In this document: positions 32,709 through 42,239 of the stretch, one piece after another | Layout of the letters: each line of letters starts with the position of its first letter | How positions within the stretch are numbered: the first letter of the stretch is position 1 | Source: CAYUZU01 sp964448675 | GTDB taxonomy: Bacteria; Planctomycetota; Phycisphaerae; UBA1845; Fen-1342 | DNA length: 64,000 nucleotides | Direction of reading: 5' to 3' | Assembly (NCBI GenBank): GCA_964448675.1 | Contig: CAYUZU010000028.1 | Coordinates: 1-64,000, forward strand | The notes under the pieces: generated by a model | The model's input: only the letters and a program-made list of their open reading frames with translations | Database searches by the model: none | Told to the model about the DNA's origin: nothing | Translations under genes and position numbers: made by a program

Positions 32709-34682
32709 TCATAACTCGCTGGCAAGGTGACGCCAAACCTGCTTGCCCTTTTCGCGCCAGCGCGTGGGGAGCAGGCGGGCGGCGGGGCGTAGGACGGGCT
32801 TGAGGCTGCTGAGCAGGCCGCCGCCGCGGGCCTGGCCATTGTCGTCGTGGACGACGCCGACGCCGGCACGGACGGCGCAATAGCGTTGCATGACGGTGAG
32901 GGTGCTGGGGTCGCAGGTGGCGAGGGTGCGGCGGACGACGCACAGGCGGCCCTCACGGTGGGCCTGGCGCACGAGGGCCCAGCGCCATTCCGGCGGGTTG
33001 TCAGCGACGATTCGGCGGCCGGCGTCCCAGTCCCGCAGGGTGCGGGGGGCGATGAAGAGCATCTGGGGGTAGAGGTAGTTCTCGAGTTTCCAATCGCCGG
33101 TGTCGAGGACGCGCAGCCGGGCGGTCCGCAGCACGCGGTCGTCCTCTTCTTCCCACAATTCGCCGAGGTAGATGACCTTGTCCGGGTCGTGGCGACGGGC
33201 CCAGGCGAGCGAATGCAGGGCGGTGGGCAGCAGGCGGCCATGGCCGGCCAGGATTTCGCCGACGAGCTCGACGTCTTCGTCGCGGGCGAAGTCGAGCAGG
33301 TGGGCGGGGCTGGCCGGGCCGGCGTCGTCGCTGTGGTGCGAGGGCACCTCGCCGGCGCGCAGGAAGTTCCGCAGGTCGGCATCGTCACGTGCGGCGGGCG
33401 GCAGGTCGACCGCGAGGGTGGCGTTGACATAGCCGGTGCGCCAGACGTCCTTGACGGCTTCGGTGACGTCCTGCGGGTCGGCGGCGGCGGCGATGCGCAG
33501 GCCGATGCGCGGGCCGTCGTCGGGGCGGGCGTCGCCGGCGACCCGGTCGAAGCCGTAGAAGCGCTCGCAGGCCAGCTCGAAGATCGCGCGGATGCGTTCG
33601 GCCGAGCGTTCCCAGGAGAAGCGTTCGGCGGTGGGTGGGCCGGCGTCGACCAAGCGCCGGCGCAGGTCGGGGTCGTCGCGCAGGCGGCGGAGTTGCGCGA
33701 CGAGGGCCGCCGCACTGTGCGGGTCGAAGTAAAGGGCGTTGCCGCCGGCGATCTCGCGCAGCGGCGGGAGGTCGGCACAAACGACGGGGCAGCCGCAGGC
33801 GAGGGCTTCGACGGCGGGCATGCCGAAGCCCTCGAAGCGGGTTGGCATGACCAGGGCGAGGGCGTGGCGGAAGAGCCAGCGGAACTCGTCGACGCTGACC
33901 TCGTTGAACACATGGCAATGCTGCTGGAGGCCGCGCTGCTCGATTTCCCGGCGCAGCGGGTAGCCGTGGGGCAACTCGAACCCGGTGAAGACGACGGGCG
34001 GGACGCCATCGCCGGCGTCGCGGAGCTGGACGAGCGCGTCGAGCAGCAGGGCATGATTCTTGTGCAGGTAGCCGTTCGCGGGGTAGAAGAGGAAACCGTC
34101 GGGCAGCGGGCGGCGGTGCCACTGGCCGTCGTCGCCGGCGGGGCGGTTGACCAGGCCGGCTTGGGGGGCGTTGTAGACCACCTCGATCTTGGCAGGATCA
34201 ATGGCGAATTTGTCGACGATTGACTGTTTGCAGAACTCGGAGATGGTCACGAGCACGGTCGCGGCGCGGCAGATTTCGGGGTAGATCTCGCGGCGGGCGC
34301 GGAGGTCGGCCTCCTTGAAGTACTCGGGGAAGAACTGCTCCTGGATGTCGTGCAGGATGGCGACGCTCGGGCGGTCGTAGATCCGCGGCTGGAGGTTGTT
34401 GAGTGGGCCGAAGAAGAGGTCGAATTCGTCGCGGTACTCGAAGAGCTCTTCCTCGCAGGCGACCTCGATGACGCGCGGGATCGGGGCGGCGGTGGGTCGC
34501 GCGTGGCGGTGGGGGTGCACCTGCGGGAGCTGGTTTACGATACGTAACCCGAGTGGGTGGCAGAAGATAACGTATTCGTTTTCGGTGTCGTGTGCCAGGA
34601 GCCGCTGCATGAGCTCGCTGAAGACATAGCGCGCCCCGCCGCCGGAGACACGCAACGGTACCGCGTTGACGCCGATTCTCAT
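32709..34682 (-). CDS. Family 4 glycosyltransferase with a large C-terminal extension
   Basis: A 657-residue protein. Residues about 1-385 are a GT-B glycosyltransferase: N-terminal GGGARYVFSELMQRL, then FYPANGYLHKNHALLLDAL and the C-terminal donor site PTRFEGFGMPAVEALACGCPVV (E-x7-E signature). Residues about 400-657 have no clear match; they are acidic, Leu- and Arg-rich, and include WRHDPDKVIYLGELWEEED-like mixed sequence. This may be a second domain for acceptor binding. A strong GGAGGTGATT Shine-Dalgarno precedes the ATG. It lies between two other glycosyltransferase genes in an apparent operon. Confidence 0.85.
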   Translation of the reverse strand: MRIGVNAVPLRVSGGGARYVFSELMQRLLAHDTENEYVIFCHPLGLRIVNQLPQVHPHRHARPTAAPIPRVIEVACEEELFEYRDEFDLFFGPLNNLQPRIYDRPSVAILHDIQEQFFPEYFKEADLRARREIYPEICRAATVLVTISEFCKQSIVDKFAIDPAKIEVVYNAPQAGLVNRPAGDDGQWHRRPLPDGFLFYPANGYLHKNHALLLDALVQLRDAGDGVPPVVFTGFELPHGYPLRREIEQRGLQQHCHVFNEVSVDEFRWLFRHALALVMPTRFEGFGMPAVEALACGCPVVCADLPPLREIAGGNALYFDPHSAAALVAQLRRLRDDPDLRRRLVDAGPPTAERFSWERSAERIRAIFELACERFYGFDRVAGDARPDDGPRIGLRIAAAADPQDVTEAVKDVWRTGYVNATLAVDLPPAARDDADLRNFLRAGEVPSHHSDDAGPASPAHLLDFARDEDVELVGEILAGHGRLLPTALHSLAWARRHDPDKVIYLGELWEEEDDRVLRTARLRVLDTGDWKLENYLYPQMLFIAPRTLRDWDAGRRIVADNPPEWRWALVRQAHREGRLCVVRRTLATCDPSTLTVMQRYCAVRAGVGVVHDDNGQARGGGLLSSLKPVLRPAARLLPTRWREKGKQVWRHLASEL

Positions 34683-34760
34683 GGGCCGGAATCACCTCCA
34701 GAGGTTGCAATGGTGTTCGCTCTCATCCTAACGGGAAGGGCCTGTCATCGGAAGGCGGGG

Positions 34761-35939
34761 TCAGGATTGGACGGCGCGGCGGTAGCAGTCGAGGGTCTGG
34801 GAGAGGCAGCGTTGCCAGGAGAACGTCGCAGCGCGGGCGCGGCCTCTTTCGATCCAGGCGGCGCGCCAGGCGGGGTCTTCGGCCATGCGTTGCATGGTGG
34901 CGGTCCAGGGGCCGGGGTCGTGCGGGTCGAGCAGGACGCCGGCGTCGGCGACGACTTCGGGCAGCGAGGTAACGTTGGACACGATGACCGGGCCGCCGCA
35001 GGCCATGGCTTCGAGCGGGGGCATGCCGAAGCCTTCGAAGAGGGTGGGCCAGACGAAGGCGGTGCAGGCGGCGTAGAGTGTGGCGAGCTGCTGATCGGCC
35101 ATGTAGCCGAGCAAGCGGACCTGTCCGGTGAGATCACGCTGGGCGAGCTTCTCGCGCAGGGCTTCCTGCTTCCAGCCCCAGGCGCCGACGATGACCAGGG
35201 GGTGTTCGCGGCGGGTGCTGGCGGGCAGGGTGGCGAAGGCGTCGAGCAGGCCGGGGAGGTTCTTGCGCGGCTCGAGCGTGCCGACGTAGAGAAAGAACTT
35301 GTCGGGCAGGTCATGGATGCGGCGCAGGGTGCTGATGGCGTCCCTGGTTGGCGGGTGGAAGGCGGCGCGCGGCGCCTGGTAGGTGACGTCGATCTGGTCG
35401 GCGGGCAGGCCGCAGTGCGCGATCATCTGCTGCCTGGTGTATTCGGAGGCGGCGATGAAGCGCGTGGTCTGGCGGCAGCCGGCGGCGAAGGCGTGCTCGT
35501 ACCAGGCGACGCGGTCGGTCGGGTGCCATTCCGGGTGCACGATGACCGAGAGGTCGTGGATGGTGGTGACGGTGGGCAGCGCGGTGCGGATGGGGATGTG
35601 GTTGGGTTCGTGATAGAGGTTGTAGCGGCGGCCGCGGCCGGCGGTGAAACGGAACGCGGCGTTGTAGCCGGCGTCGAGCATGCGGCGCAGCCACCAGGGC
35701 TTGCGGGAGGTGCCGACGCCGCGGCTGGTGGCGGTCGGATTGGCGGCCGGTGGCGGCGCGGCGCCGGCATTGGCGACGTCGCGACGGAGGATGCGGCCGA
35801 AGAGGAACGGGTCGATGGTGACGGGCTCGGTGGAATCGCGTGCCTGGAGCAGGATTTCGCGGATGTAGTGTCCGACGCCGGTGAGCGTGGTGCGGAGTGG
35901 TCGGTCGTTCAGGATGACCCGCAGGGGTGTCGCCATCAT
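34761..35939 (-). CDS. Family 4 glycosyltransferase
   Basis: A 392-residue mannosyl/rhamnosyl-transferase-like GT-B enzyme. GVGHYIREILLQARD near the N-terminus, TTIHDLSVIVHPEWHP, DKFFLYVGTLEPRKNLPGLL and the donor-site PTLFEGFGMPPLEAMACGGPV identify GT4. It is the length expected for the family. It follows gmd by 9 bp and probably adds a sugar derived from GDP-mannose, but this is only contextual. Start codons ATGATG at 35939 or 35936 are equally possible. Confidence 0.9.
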   Translation of the reverse strand: MMATPLRVILNDRPLRTTLTGVGHYIREILLQARDSTEPVTIDPFLFGRILRRDVANAGAAPPPAANPTATSRGVGTSRKPWWLRRMLDAGYNAAFRFTAGRGRRYNLYHEPNHIPIRTALPTVTTIHDLSVIVHPEWHPTDRVAWYEHAFAAGCRQTTRFIAASEYTRQQMIAHCGLPADQIDVTYQAPRAAFHPPTRDAISTLRRIHDLPDKFFLYVGTLEPRKNLPGLLDAFATLPASTRREHPLVIVGAWGWKQEALREKLAQRDLTGQVRLLGYMADQQLATLYAACTAFVWPTLFEGFGMPPLEAMACGGPVIVSNVTSLPEVVADAGVLLDPHDPGPWTATMQRMAEDPAWRAAWIERGRARAATFSWQRCLSQTLDCYRRAVQS

Positions 35940-35948
35940 CGGCCCTGG

Positions 35949-36983
<1,035 letters not shown>

Positions 36984-37161
36984 GGGCACTCTGCCTCCGT
37001 GCACGGCGGCCGCCGAAGGCCGCGACGCGACATCCGTGGCGGCGGCCGCGGGGTCGGCGACAAGGGGCGGGGGTCGATGCATGCGGCCCTGCGCCCGGGC
37101 GATTTCGGCTGGCGAGCATCGGCCGGGAGCGGGTGTTTGTCAAGCGAGGGGCGCGGGGCGG

Positions 37162-38511
37162 TTATTGCGAGTACGCCGTGACGCCGCACTCGCAGGGGAT
37201 GCGGGCCAGGCCGACGAAATCCCGATGGCCGAAGGCGGTGATTTCGAAACGGGCGACGGCGGTGAGGCGGTCGAAGACATGGCCTTCGCCGCTGGCATCA
37301 CCGTAGCCGACGTCGAGGGTGTATTCGCCGGCGCCGAGGCCGGGGTGAATGAGGAAGTGCACGTGGGACCAGGTGCCGCTGTAGAATTCGCAGACCTGGC
37401 CGGTGAGGCGTTCGATGCTCGTGCCCCAGACGGCGATGCCCATGCGGTTGGTGACCTGGATGCCGGCGGTGGCGGGCGTGAGGTCGCTGCGGATTTGGGC
37501 GAGCACGTGGACGGCGATGGTCTCGGTGGGGCCGTAGACTTCGCGGTCGCGGCCCTCGAAGTCGCAGACCTTGACGGCGATGATGCGGGCGTCGCCGGTG
37601 CCGATGCGAGCACCGTTGAAAGACTGCACACGGGCAAAGGGGCGGGCACCGAAGAATTGCGCGGTCTGCTCGGGGAGGCGGGCAGCGAGGCGAGATGCCT
37701 CGTCCGGCACCTCAGCTTCGTTGACGGCGGCGCGCAGCTGGCCGTCGTGCTCGGGCGTGAGCCGGCGCGCGACGGCGCCGGGGGCCATCGCTTCGAGATA
37801 CATGTCGGTGGCTTCCAGGGCCGGGCCCAGGTAGCGGCACTGCCCGTGGTGCAGGTACATGGCCCTGTCACAGTACTTGCGCACGGCTTCGAGGTCGTGG
37901 CTGACGAAGAGCAGGGTGCAGCCCGCGCTGCGCATCTGGTCGAGGCGCTGGAAGCACTTCTGGGTGAAGTACACGTCACCGACCGAGAGCGCCTCGTCGA
38001 CGATGAACACGTCGGGCTCGACGTGGGAGAAGATCGAGAACGCCAGCCGCACGAGCATGCCGGACGAGTAGTACTTGATGGGCTGCTCGATGTAATGACC
38101 GATGTCGGCGAACGCGATCATGTCGTCCATGCGGCCGCGGATGTACTCGGGGGTGAAGCCGAGCAGGCGGGCGCTGTTGACGATGTTCTCGCGGCCGGTG
38201 AGCTCGGGATTGAAGCCGGTGCCGAGCTCGAGCAGGCTGGTGACGCGGCCGTCGATATGGAACGTGCCGCTGGTGGGCCAGAGGACGCGGGTGAGGATCT
38301 TGAGCAGCGTGCTCTTGCCCGAGCCGTTGGGGCCGACGATGCCGAAGAACTCGCCCTGGCGCATTTCGAAGCTGATGTCGTCGAGCGCGACGAACGGGTG
38401 GTGGCGCTGCCAGCGGCCGAAGCTGAGCCACTCGAGCAGGCGGCCGGAAGCGCGGCGGTAGTTCTTGAAGCGTTTGGTGAGGTGACGCACTTCGACCTTG
38501 ATCGGCTTCAT
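37162..38511 (-). CDS. wzt: Polysaccharide ABC transporter ATP-binding subunit (Wzt-like)
   Basis: A 449-residue subunit that energises export of O-antigen or other polysaccharide. Residues about 1-250 form the ATPase: GPNGSGKSTLLK (Walker A), SSGMLVRLAF (signature), DVFIVDEALSVGDVYFTQKCF (Walker B). Residues about 290-440 form a beta-sandwich like the Wzt C-terminal glycan-recognition domain (IRSDLTPATAGIQVTNRMGIAVWGT). Its ATG overlaps the wzm stop by four bases (ATGA), giving a tight wzm-wzt pair. The C-terminal domain implies that a capped polymer is recognised before export. Confidence 0.92.
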   Translation of the reverse strand: MKPIKVEVRHLTKRFKNYRRASGRLLEWLSFGRWQRHHPFVALDDISFEMRQGEFFGIVGPNGSGKSTLLKILTRVLWPTSGTFHIDGRVTSLLELGTGFNPELTGRENIVNSARLLGFTPEYIRGRMDDMIAFADIGHYIEQPIKYYSSGMLVRLAFSIFSHVEPDVFIVDEALSVGDVYFTQKCFQRLDQMRSAGCTLLFVSHDLEAVRKYCDRAMYLHHGQCRYLGPALEATDMYLEAMAPGAVARRLTPEHDGQLRAAVNEAEVPDEASRLAARLPEQTAQFFGARPFARVQSFNGARIGTGDARIIAVKVCDFEGRDREVYGPTETIAVHVLAQIRSDLTPATAGIQVTNRMGIAVWGTSIERLTGQVCEFYSGTWSHVHFLIHPGLGAGEYTLDVGYGDASGEGHVFDRLTAVARFEITAFGHRDFVGLARIPCECGVTAYSQ

Positions 38512-39317
38512 AGCACGTCCCTGATGTCCGGCCGGAGGGTGCGCAGCACCCAGAACGCCAGCACGTTGACCACGAGCGTGATCGCGATGCAGATGAGCCA
38601 GGTGGCCGGCGCCACCCAGGCGTGCATGTAGACGGCCTCGTGGCACGCGTGGACGAAGTGGTAGGCCGGGTTGAGTGGCAGCAGGGGCAACACCCAGTCG
38701 TGGCCGGTCTGGTCGAAAATGGTGACGGGATACACGATCGGTGTGAGCCAGAACCACAGCAGGACCAGGACGTTCATCGCCGGCTGCACGTCGCGGAAGA
38801 AGACGTTGATGCAGCTCAGCAGCAGGCCGAGGCCGTAGGCGAACGCCATCATCAGCACCATGATCGGCAGGATCTGGAGCCACTCCCAGAACGGGCCGTA
38901 GCGCACGATGAGGGCGCTGAACACGAAGAAGACCGCCAGCGCCAGCAGTGACGAGAAGAAGCCGCTGCACGTGTCCTGGGCGACGAAGAGCTGTTCGGGA
39001 ATGGGCAGCTTCTTGATGTAGCCCGCGTTGCCGGCGAGGCTCGATACGCCGCGCATCAACGTGTCGGCAAACGCGTTCCAGGGCAGCAGCGCCGAGCAGA
39101 GGTAGATGACGTAGTCGAAGCGGTCGCCGATCTCGGCGACCTGCGGCAGGCGGGCGCGCATCAGGGCGCTGAAGATGGTGGCGAAGACGATAATCTGGGC
39201 CAGTGGGATGAAGATGTTCCACAAGTAGCCGGCGACGCTGCCGCGATAGCGATTTCGCAGGTCATCGACGGCGTTGTGCAGGATCAGGCTGCGGTATTTC
39301 CAGAGGTCGGCAACCAA
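38508..39317 (-). CDS. wzm: Polysaccharide ABC transporter permease (Wzm-like)
   Basis: A 269-residue ABC-2 type permease with six membrane helices. Family motifs are visible in RNRYRGSVAGYLWNIFIPLAQ, SLAGNAGYIKKLPIPEQ (the conserved Gly-Asn-rich loop) and LWFWLTPIVYPVTIF. It would form the channel for the glycan. The start appears to be TTG (39317) with a weak purine stretch upstream; no in-frame ATG lies nearby, so the start is the least certain part. It is the first gene of the polysaccharide cluster. Confidence 0.9.
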   Translation of the reverse strand: MVADLWKYRSLILHNAVDDLRNRYRGSVAGYLWNIFIPLAQIIVFATIFSALMRARLPQVAEIGDRFDYVIYLCSALLPWNAFADTLMRGVSSLAGNAGYIKKLPIPEQLFVAQDTCSGFFSSLLALAVFFVFSALIVRYGPFWEWLQILPIMVLMMAFAYGLGLLLSCINVFFRDVQPAMNVLVLLWFWLTPIVYPVTIFDQTGHDWVLPLLPLNPAYHFVHACHEAVYMHAWVAPATWLICIAITLVVNVLAFWVLRTLRPDIRDVL

Positions 39318-39448
39318 GGGTGGCGATCCATCTCTACCGGGCTCGGGTCGGTGCCCGCGGGGCGGCCGGAAGCGACGCCAGTGAACGGGCTCGAGCGAGT
39401 TAAGCTAGCTGGCGGCCTGCGGAGCGTCAAGAAACGCACCGCGACGCC

Positions 39449-40228
39449 TCATTCCGGGGGTTTGCAGCGCGAGCAGGGCGCGTAACCCTTGGCTTGCGCC
39501 TCGGCGAGCGTCATGCGGATGCCGCCCTTGGCGACGTAGTGGCAGTCGGCGCGGTGGTACTTCCTGCCGTGCTGCGTGACGTAGACGACGGTCGTGCCCG
39601 CGGCGTCGGCATTCTCGGCGGGACGGGGTGTGGCGGGTTGGGACGCGGCGGCGTCGCGGGGCTGCGGCTGGGAGGTGGCGGCATGGGGTGTCTCGCGCGC
39701 CATACGCGGGTGCCAGACGCCTTTCTGGTGACGCTGGGCGTGCAGCTCGTAGGCTCGCAGCAGGCGCCGGTGTTCGAATGGGCCGGCGCCGGACATGCGG
39801 GCGTAGCCCTGGCGGATGAGCTCGAGGTTGACGAACAGGCCGTCCGGCGCGCGATAGACATAGGCCCAGACACGGTCGTCGCGATCGTACATCGGCCAGT
39901 CGGGCTCGTAGACGATGTGGACGGATTCGCCGGCAAGCAGGCGCGTAAGGAACCGGTGCGCCTCGGCCCGGGCCGGCGGCAGTTGCGGCACGTAGACGCC
40001 GATGAGACGGACGGTGGTGTCCTTGCCGCCGAGCGGGATGGTGAACGTGTGGCCGTCGGGGACGTCGCGGACGGGGTACGGCTCGTGCTGCGCGAGGTCG
40101 ACCGCCGGCGGCGCGGGGAGTTCCGGGGATTCGGCTTCGTCGCCGGCGGCGAGCGGGAGCAGCAGGGCGGCGCAGAGGACCAGGAGGCCGGGGCGGTGGC
40201 GGGTGCAGCGCGGTGGCCGGTGCGGCAT
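39449..40228 (-). CDS. Staphylococcal-nuclease-like exported protein with C-terminal Cys/His domain
   Basis: A 259-residue exported protein with signal peptide or anchor (about residues 13-27). The thermonuclease (SNase) core runs about 50-165: DGHTFTIPLGGKDTTVRLIG, then LFVNLELIRQGYA and RRLLRAYELHAQRHQKGVWH. A Pro/Ala linker leads to the last 45 residues, VTQHGRKYHRADCHYV and YAPCSRCKPPE. This His/Cys-bearing end resembles the small tail seen on many bacterial SNase-like proteins, where it may bind metal. Catalytic Arg and Glu of the nuclease are partly recognisable, so activity is likely but not proven. Confidence 0.78.
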   Translation of the reverse strand: MPHRPPRCTRHRPGLLVLCAALLLPLAAGDEAESPELPAPPAVDLAQHEPYPVRDVPDGHTFTIPLGGKDTTVRLIGVYVPQLPPARAEAHRFLTRLLAGESVHIVYEPDWPMYDRDDRVWAYVYRAPDGLFVNLELIRQGYARMSGAGPFEHRRLLRAYELHAQRHQKGVWHPRMARETPHAATSQPQPRDAAASQPATPRPAENADAAGTTVVYVTQHGRKYHRADCHYVAKGGIRMTLAEAQAKGYAPCSRCKPPE

Positions 40229-40402
40229 TTGTGTTACCCCGTTTCGTCGCTGAGAGTCGCGTTGGTGTCAGAACGCCGAAACTGATGCATGCCTTATAGG
40301 GCGGCGCGAGCGCGATGTCGAGAGGCGGGGGGATGGCGTGGCCGTGGACCGGTGGTGGCCCTCCCCGCCAGAGGGAGGGGAGCCGTGCCTTGCTGTCACG
40401 CG

Positions 40403-40426
40403 GCCCCGCCCTGGTGCGAGCGGGGC
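40403..40426 (-). terminator. Possible terminator after the aldo/keto reductase gene
   Basis: GCCCCGC and GCGGGGC form a 7-bp stem with a 10-nt loop 17 bp after the stop; no T-run follows. A second smaller stem lies around 40364-40385. Confidence 0.35.
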
Positions 40427-40442
40427 GCGGGGGGCAAGTCGG

Positions 40443-41414
40443 TTACCAGGCGTAGGCTTCGGGCGCGCTGCCGCCGGGCCCGGGGAAGATCTCGTCGAGC
40501 TTGGCGTTGATCTCGTCGGTGACGTTGACCTCGAGCGTGTTCATGGCGCCGTCGAGCTGTTCCATGGTGCGCGGGCCGATGATCGGCGCGGTGACGGCGG
40601 GCCGCTGCAGCATCCACGCCAGTGCGAGGTCGGCTGGGCGGACATCGATCTCGGCGCAGAGCTTTTCGTAGGCGTCGATCTGGTCCTTGTGCTCGGCATA
40701 GATCTTTTGGGCGTGCTCGCTGCTGCGGCGGCCCTCCTTGACACTGCTCATGCCGCCGCCGAGCAGACCGCCGGCGAGCGGGCTCCAGGGGATCACGCCG
40801 ACGCCGTAGAATTCGCAGGCGGGCAGCACCTCGAGCTCGATCTCGCGCTGCATCAGGCTGTACTTGCTCTGCTCGCTGACGAGGCCGAGGAAGTTGCGTT
40901 GTTTGGCGATCTCGTTGGCGCGGACGATGTCCCAGGCGGCGAAGTTGGAGGAGCCGACGTAGAGGATCTTGCCCTCGCGGTAGAGTTGTTCCATCGCCTG
41001 CCAGATTTCCTCCCACGGGACTTCGCGACAGACGTGGTGCATCTGGTAAAGGTCGATGTAGTCGGTTTGCAGGCGCTTGAGACTGGCTTCGCAGGCCCGC
41101 TTGATCCACAGCGCGGAGAGTCGCTCATGGTTGGGCCATTCGGCCTGCCTGCCGAAGAGCTTGGTGGCGATGACGGTCTTCTCCCGGCGGCCACCGCCCT
41201 GAGCGAACCAGCGGCCGACGATCTGCTCGGTGATGCCCTCGCCCATCTTCCAGCCGTAGACGTCGGCCGTGTCGAAGAAGTTGATGCCGAGCTCGTGGGC
41301 GCGATCCATGATCTTGAAGCTGTCGGGCTCGGTGGTCTGCGGGCCGAAGTTCATGGTGCCCAGGCACAACGGGCTCACGCGCAAGCCGGTGCGGCCGAGT
41401 TGTCGATACTGCAT
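40443..41414 (-). CDS. Aldo/keto reductase
   Basis: A 323-residue NADPH-dependent oxidoreductase with the (beta/alpha)8 fold. The catalytic tetrad can be placed: Asp and Tyr in NFFDTADVYGW, Lys in VIATKLFG, His in YQMHHV. The YghZ/GPR-type sequence (RQLGRTGLRVSPLCLGTMNFG and GVIPWSPLAGGLLGG) suggests a bacterial aldehyde or sugar reductase of the YajO/YghZ kind. The ATG is preceded by GGGAGG. It is single, with its own likely promoter (TATAAT about 50 bp upstream). Confidence 0.9.
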   Translation of the reverse strand: MQYRQLGRTGLRVSPLCLGTMNFGPQTTEPDSFKIMDRAHELGINFFDTADVYGWKMGEGITEQIVGRWFAQGGGRREKTVIATKLFGRQAEWPNHERLSALWIKRACEASLKRLQTDYIDLYQMHHVCREVPWEEIWQAMEQLYREGKILYVGSSNFAAWDIVRANEIAKQRNFLGLVSEQSKYSLMQREIELEVLPACEFYGVGVIPWSPLAGGLLGGGMSSVKEGRRSSEHAQKIYAEHKDQIDAYEKLCAEIDVRPADLALAWMLQRPAVTAPIIGPRTMEQLDGAMNTLEVNVTDEINAKLDEIFPGPGGSAPEAYAW

Positions 41415-41461
41415 GCTGCCTCCCTTGTGGCAAAGACGTTCTCGCAGCCCCGTGGGGTCAG

Positions 41462-41467
41462 ATTATA
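41462..41467 (-). promoter_or_regulatory. -10 box TATAAT of the aldo/keto reductase gene
   Basis: A perfect TATAAT on the minus strand, 47 nt before the ATG at 41414. The -35 at 17-18 nt is weak (GTGTCA-like). Confidence 0.45.
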
Positions 41468-41520
41468 CGCGGATCGTCGCCGCGTGACACGGGCGGGGTG
41501 ATGCCGGCCGGCGCGACGCG

Positions 41521-41526
41521 TACAAT
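41521..41526 (+). promoter_or_regulatory. Candidate -10 hexamer of the second gamma-CA-like gene
   Basis: TACAAT ends 8 nt before the ATG at 41535, with no Shine-Dalgarno between. This is consistent with a leaderless mRNA. Confidence 0.4.
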
Positions 41527-41534
41527 CAGCTTTC

Positions 41535-42053
41535 ATGAACAAAGACCACGCGCAACCCAGGGTCAGCACCGGCGTGTACATCGCGCCAACGGCCTACGTG
41601 GGCGGGAACGTCACCATCGGCGCCGACTGCACCATCATGCACCACGTCACGATTCGCGGCGACGTCGCCGCGATCACGATCGGCTGCCGCGTGAACATTC
41701 AGGACGGCACCGTCGTGCACACCAAGACCGGCGTGCCGCTGGAGATTGCCGACGACGTGTCGATCGGGCACCGGGCGGTGGTGCATTGTCGGCGCGTTGG
41801 CCGCGGGGCACTGATCGGTATCGGCGCCATCGTGCTGGATGATGCGGAGGTGGGCGACGGGTGCATCATCGGCGCCGGGGCGGTCGTGCCGCCGGGGATG
41901 ATGATTCCGCCGGGCAAGGTCGTTGTCGGCGTGCCGGCGAAGATCGCGCGCGATGTCCGCGACGAGGACCGGCGCTATATCGACCTGGTCAATGACCGCT
42001 ACATCGACCTGAATCGGCGCCACGCGGCGGGGGAGTACCCCAATTGTCAATGA
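41535..42053 (+). CDS. Gamma-carbonic-anhydrase-like hexapeptide protein (2)
   Basis: A 172-residue left-handed beta-helix protein with hexapeptide repeats (IAPTAYVGGNVTIGADC). His residues in GTVVHTKTG, SIGHR and AVVHC match the metal triad of gamma-carbonic anhydrases and related transferases. It is only distantly similar to the protein at 18.7 kb, so the two are probably not a recent duplication. The ATG lies 8 nt after a -10-like hexamer. The C-terminal helix is short. The function (carbonate, acetyl- or carnitine-type chemistry) is unresolved. Confidence 0.8.
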   Translation: MNKDHAQPRVSTGVYIAPTAYVGGNVTIGADCTIMHHVTIRGDVAAITIGCRVNIQDGTVVHTKTGVPLEIADDVSIGHRAVVHCRRVGRGALIGIGAIVLDDAEVGDGCIIGAGAVVPPGMMIPPGKVVVGVPAKIARDVRDEDRRYIDLVNDRYIDLNRRHAAGEYPNCQ

Positions 42054-42098
42054 ACAGTTATCAATGATCAGTGATCAGTGAGCAATGGACGGTTGGCA
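42045..42098. repeat. Heptad-repeat tract overlapping the gamma-CA-like stop codon
   Basis: TCAATGA/ACAGTT/ATCAATG/ATCAGTG/ATCAGTG/AGCAATG units begin at the last codons of the upstream gene and run downstream. The rest of the gap to 42239 shows nothing further. Confidence 0.7.
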
Positions 42099-42239
42099 GG
42101 GATCAAACCAGCGGTGGGGGCTCGCCCGGCGGCTACGTTGCTGACCTGCGGTCGATAACGCCAGCGGCGAGGCCCACCGAGCCGTGCGAAATCTACTGCT
42201 GACATACCAGTGCCACACCGGAGGATCGCTGAGACGACT

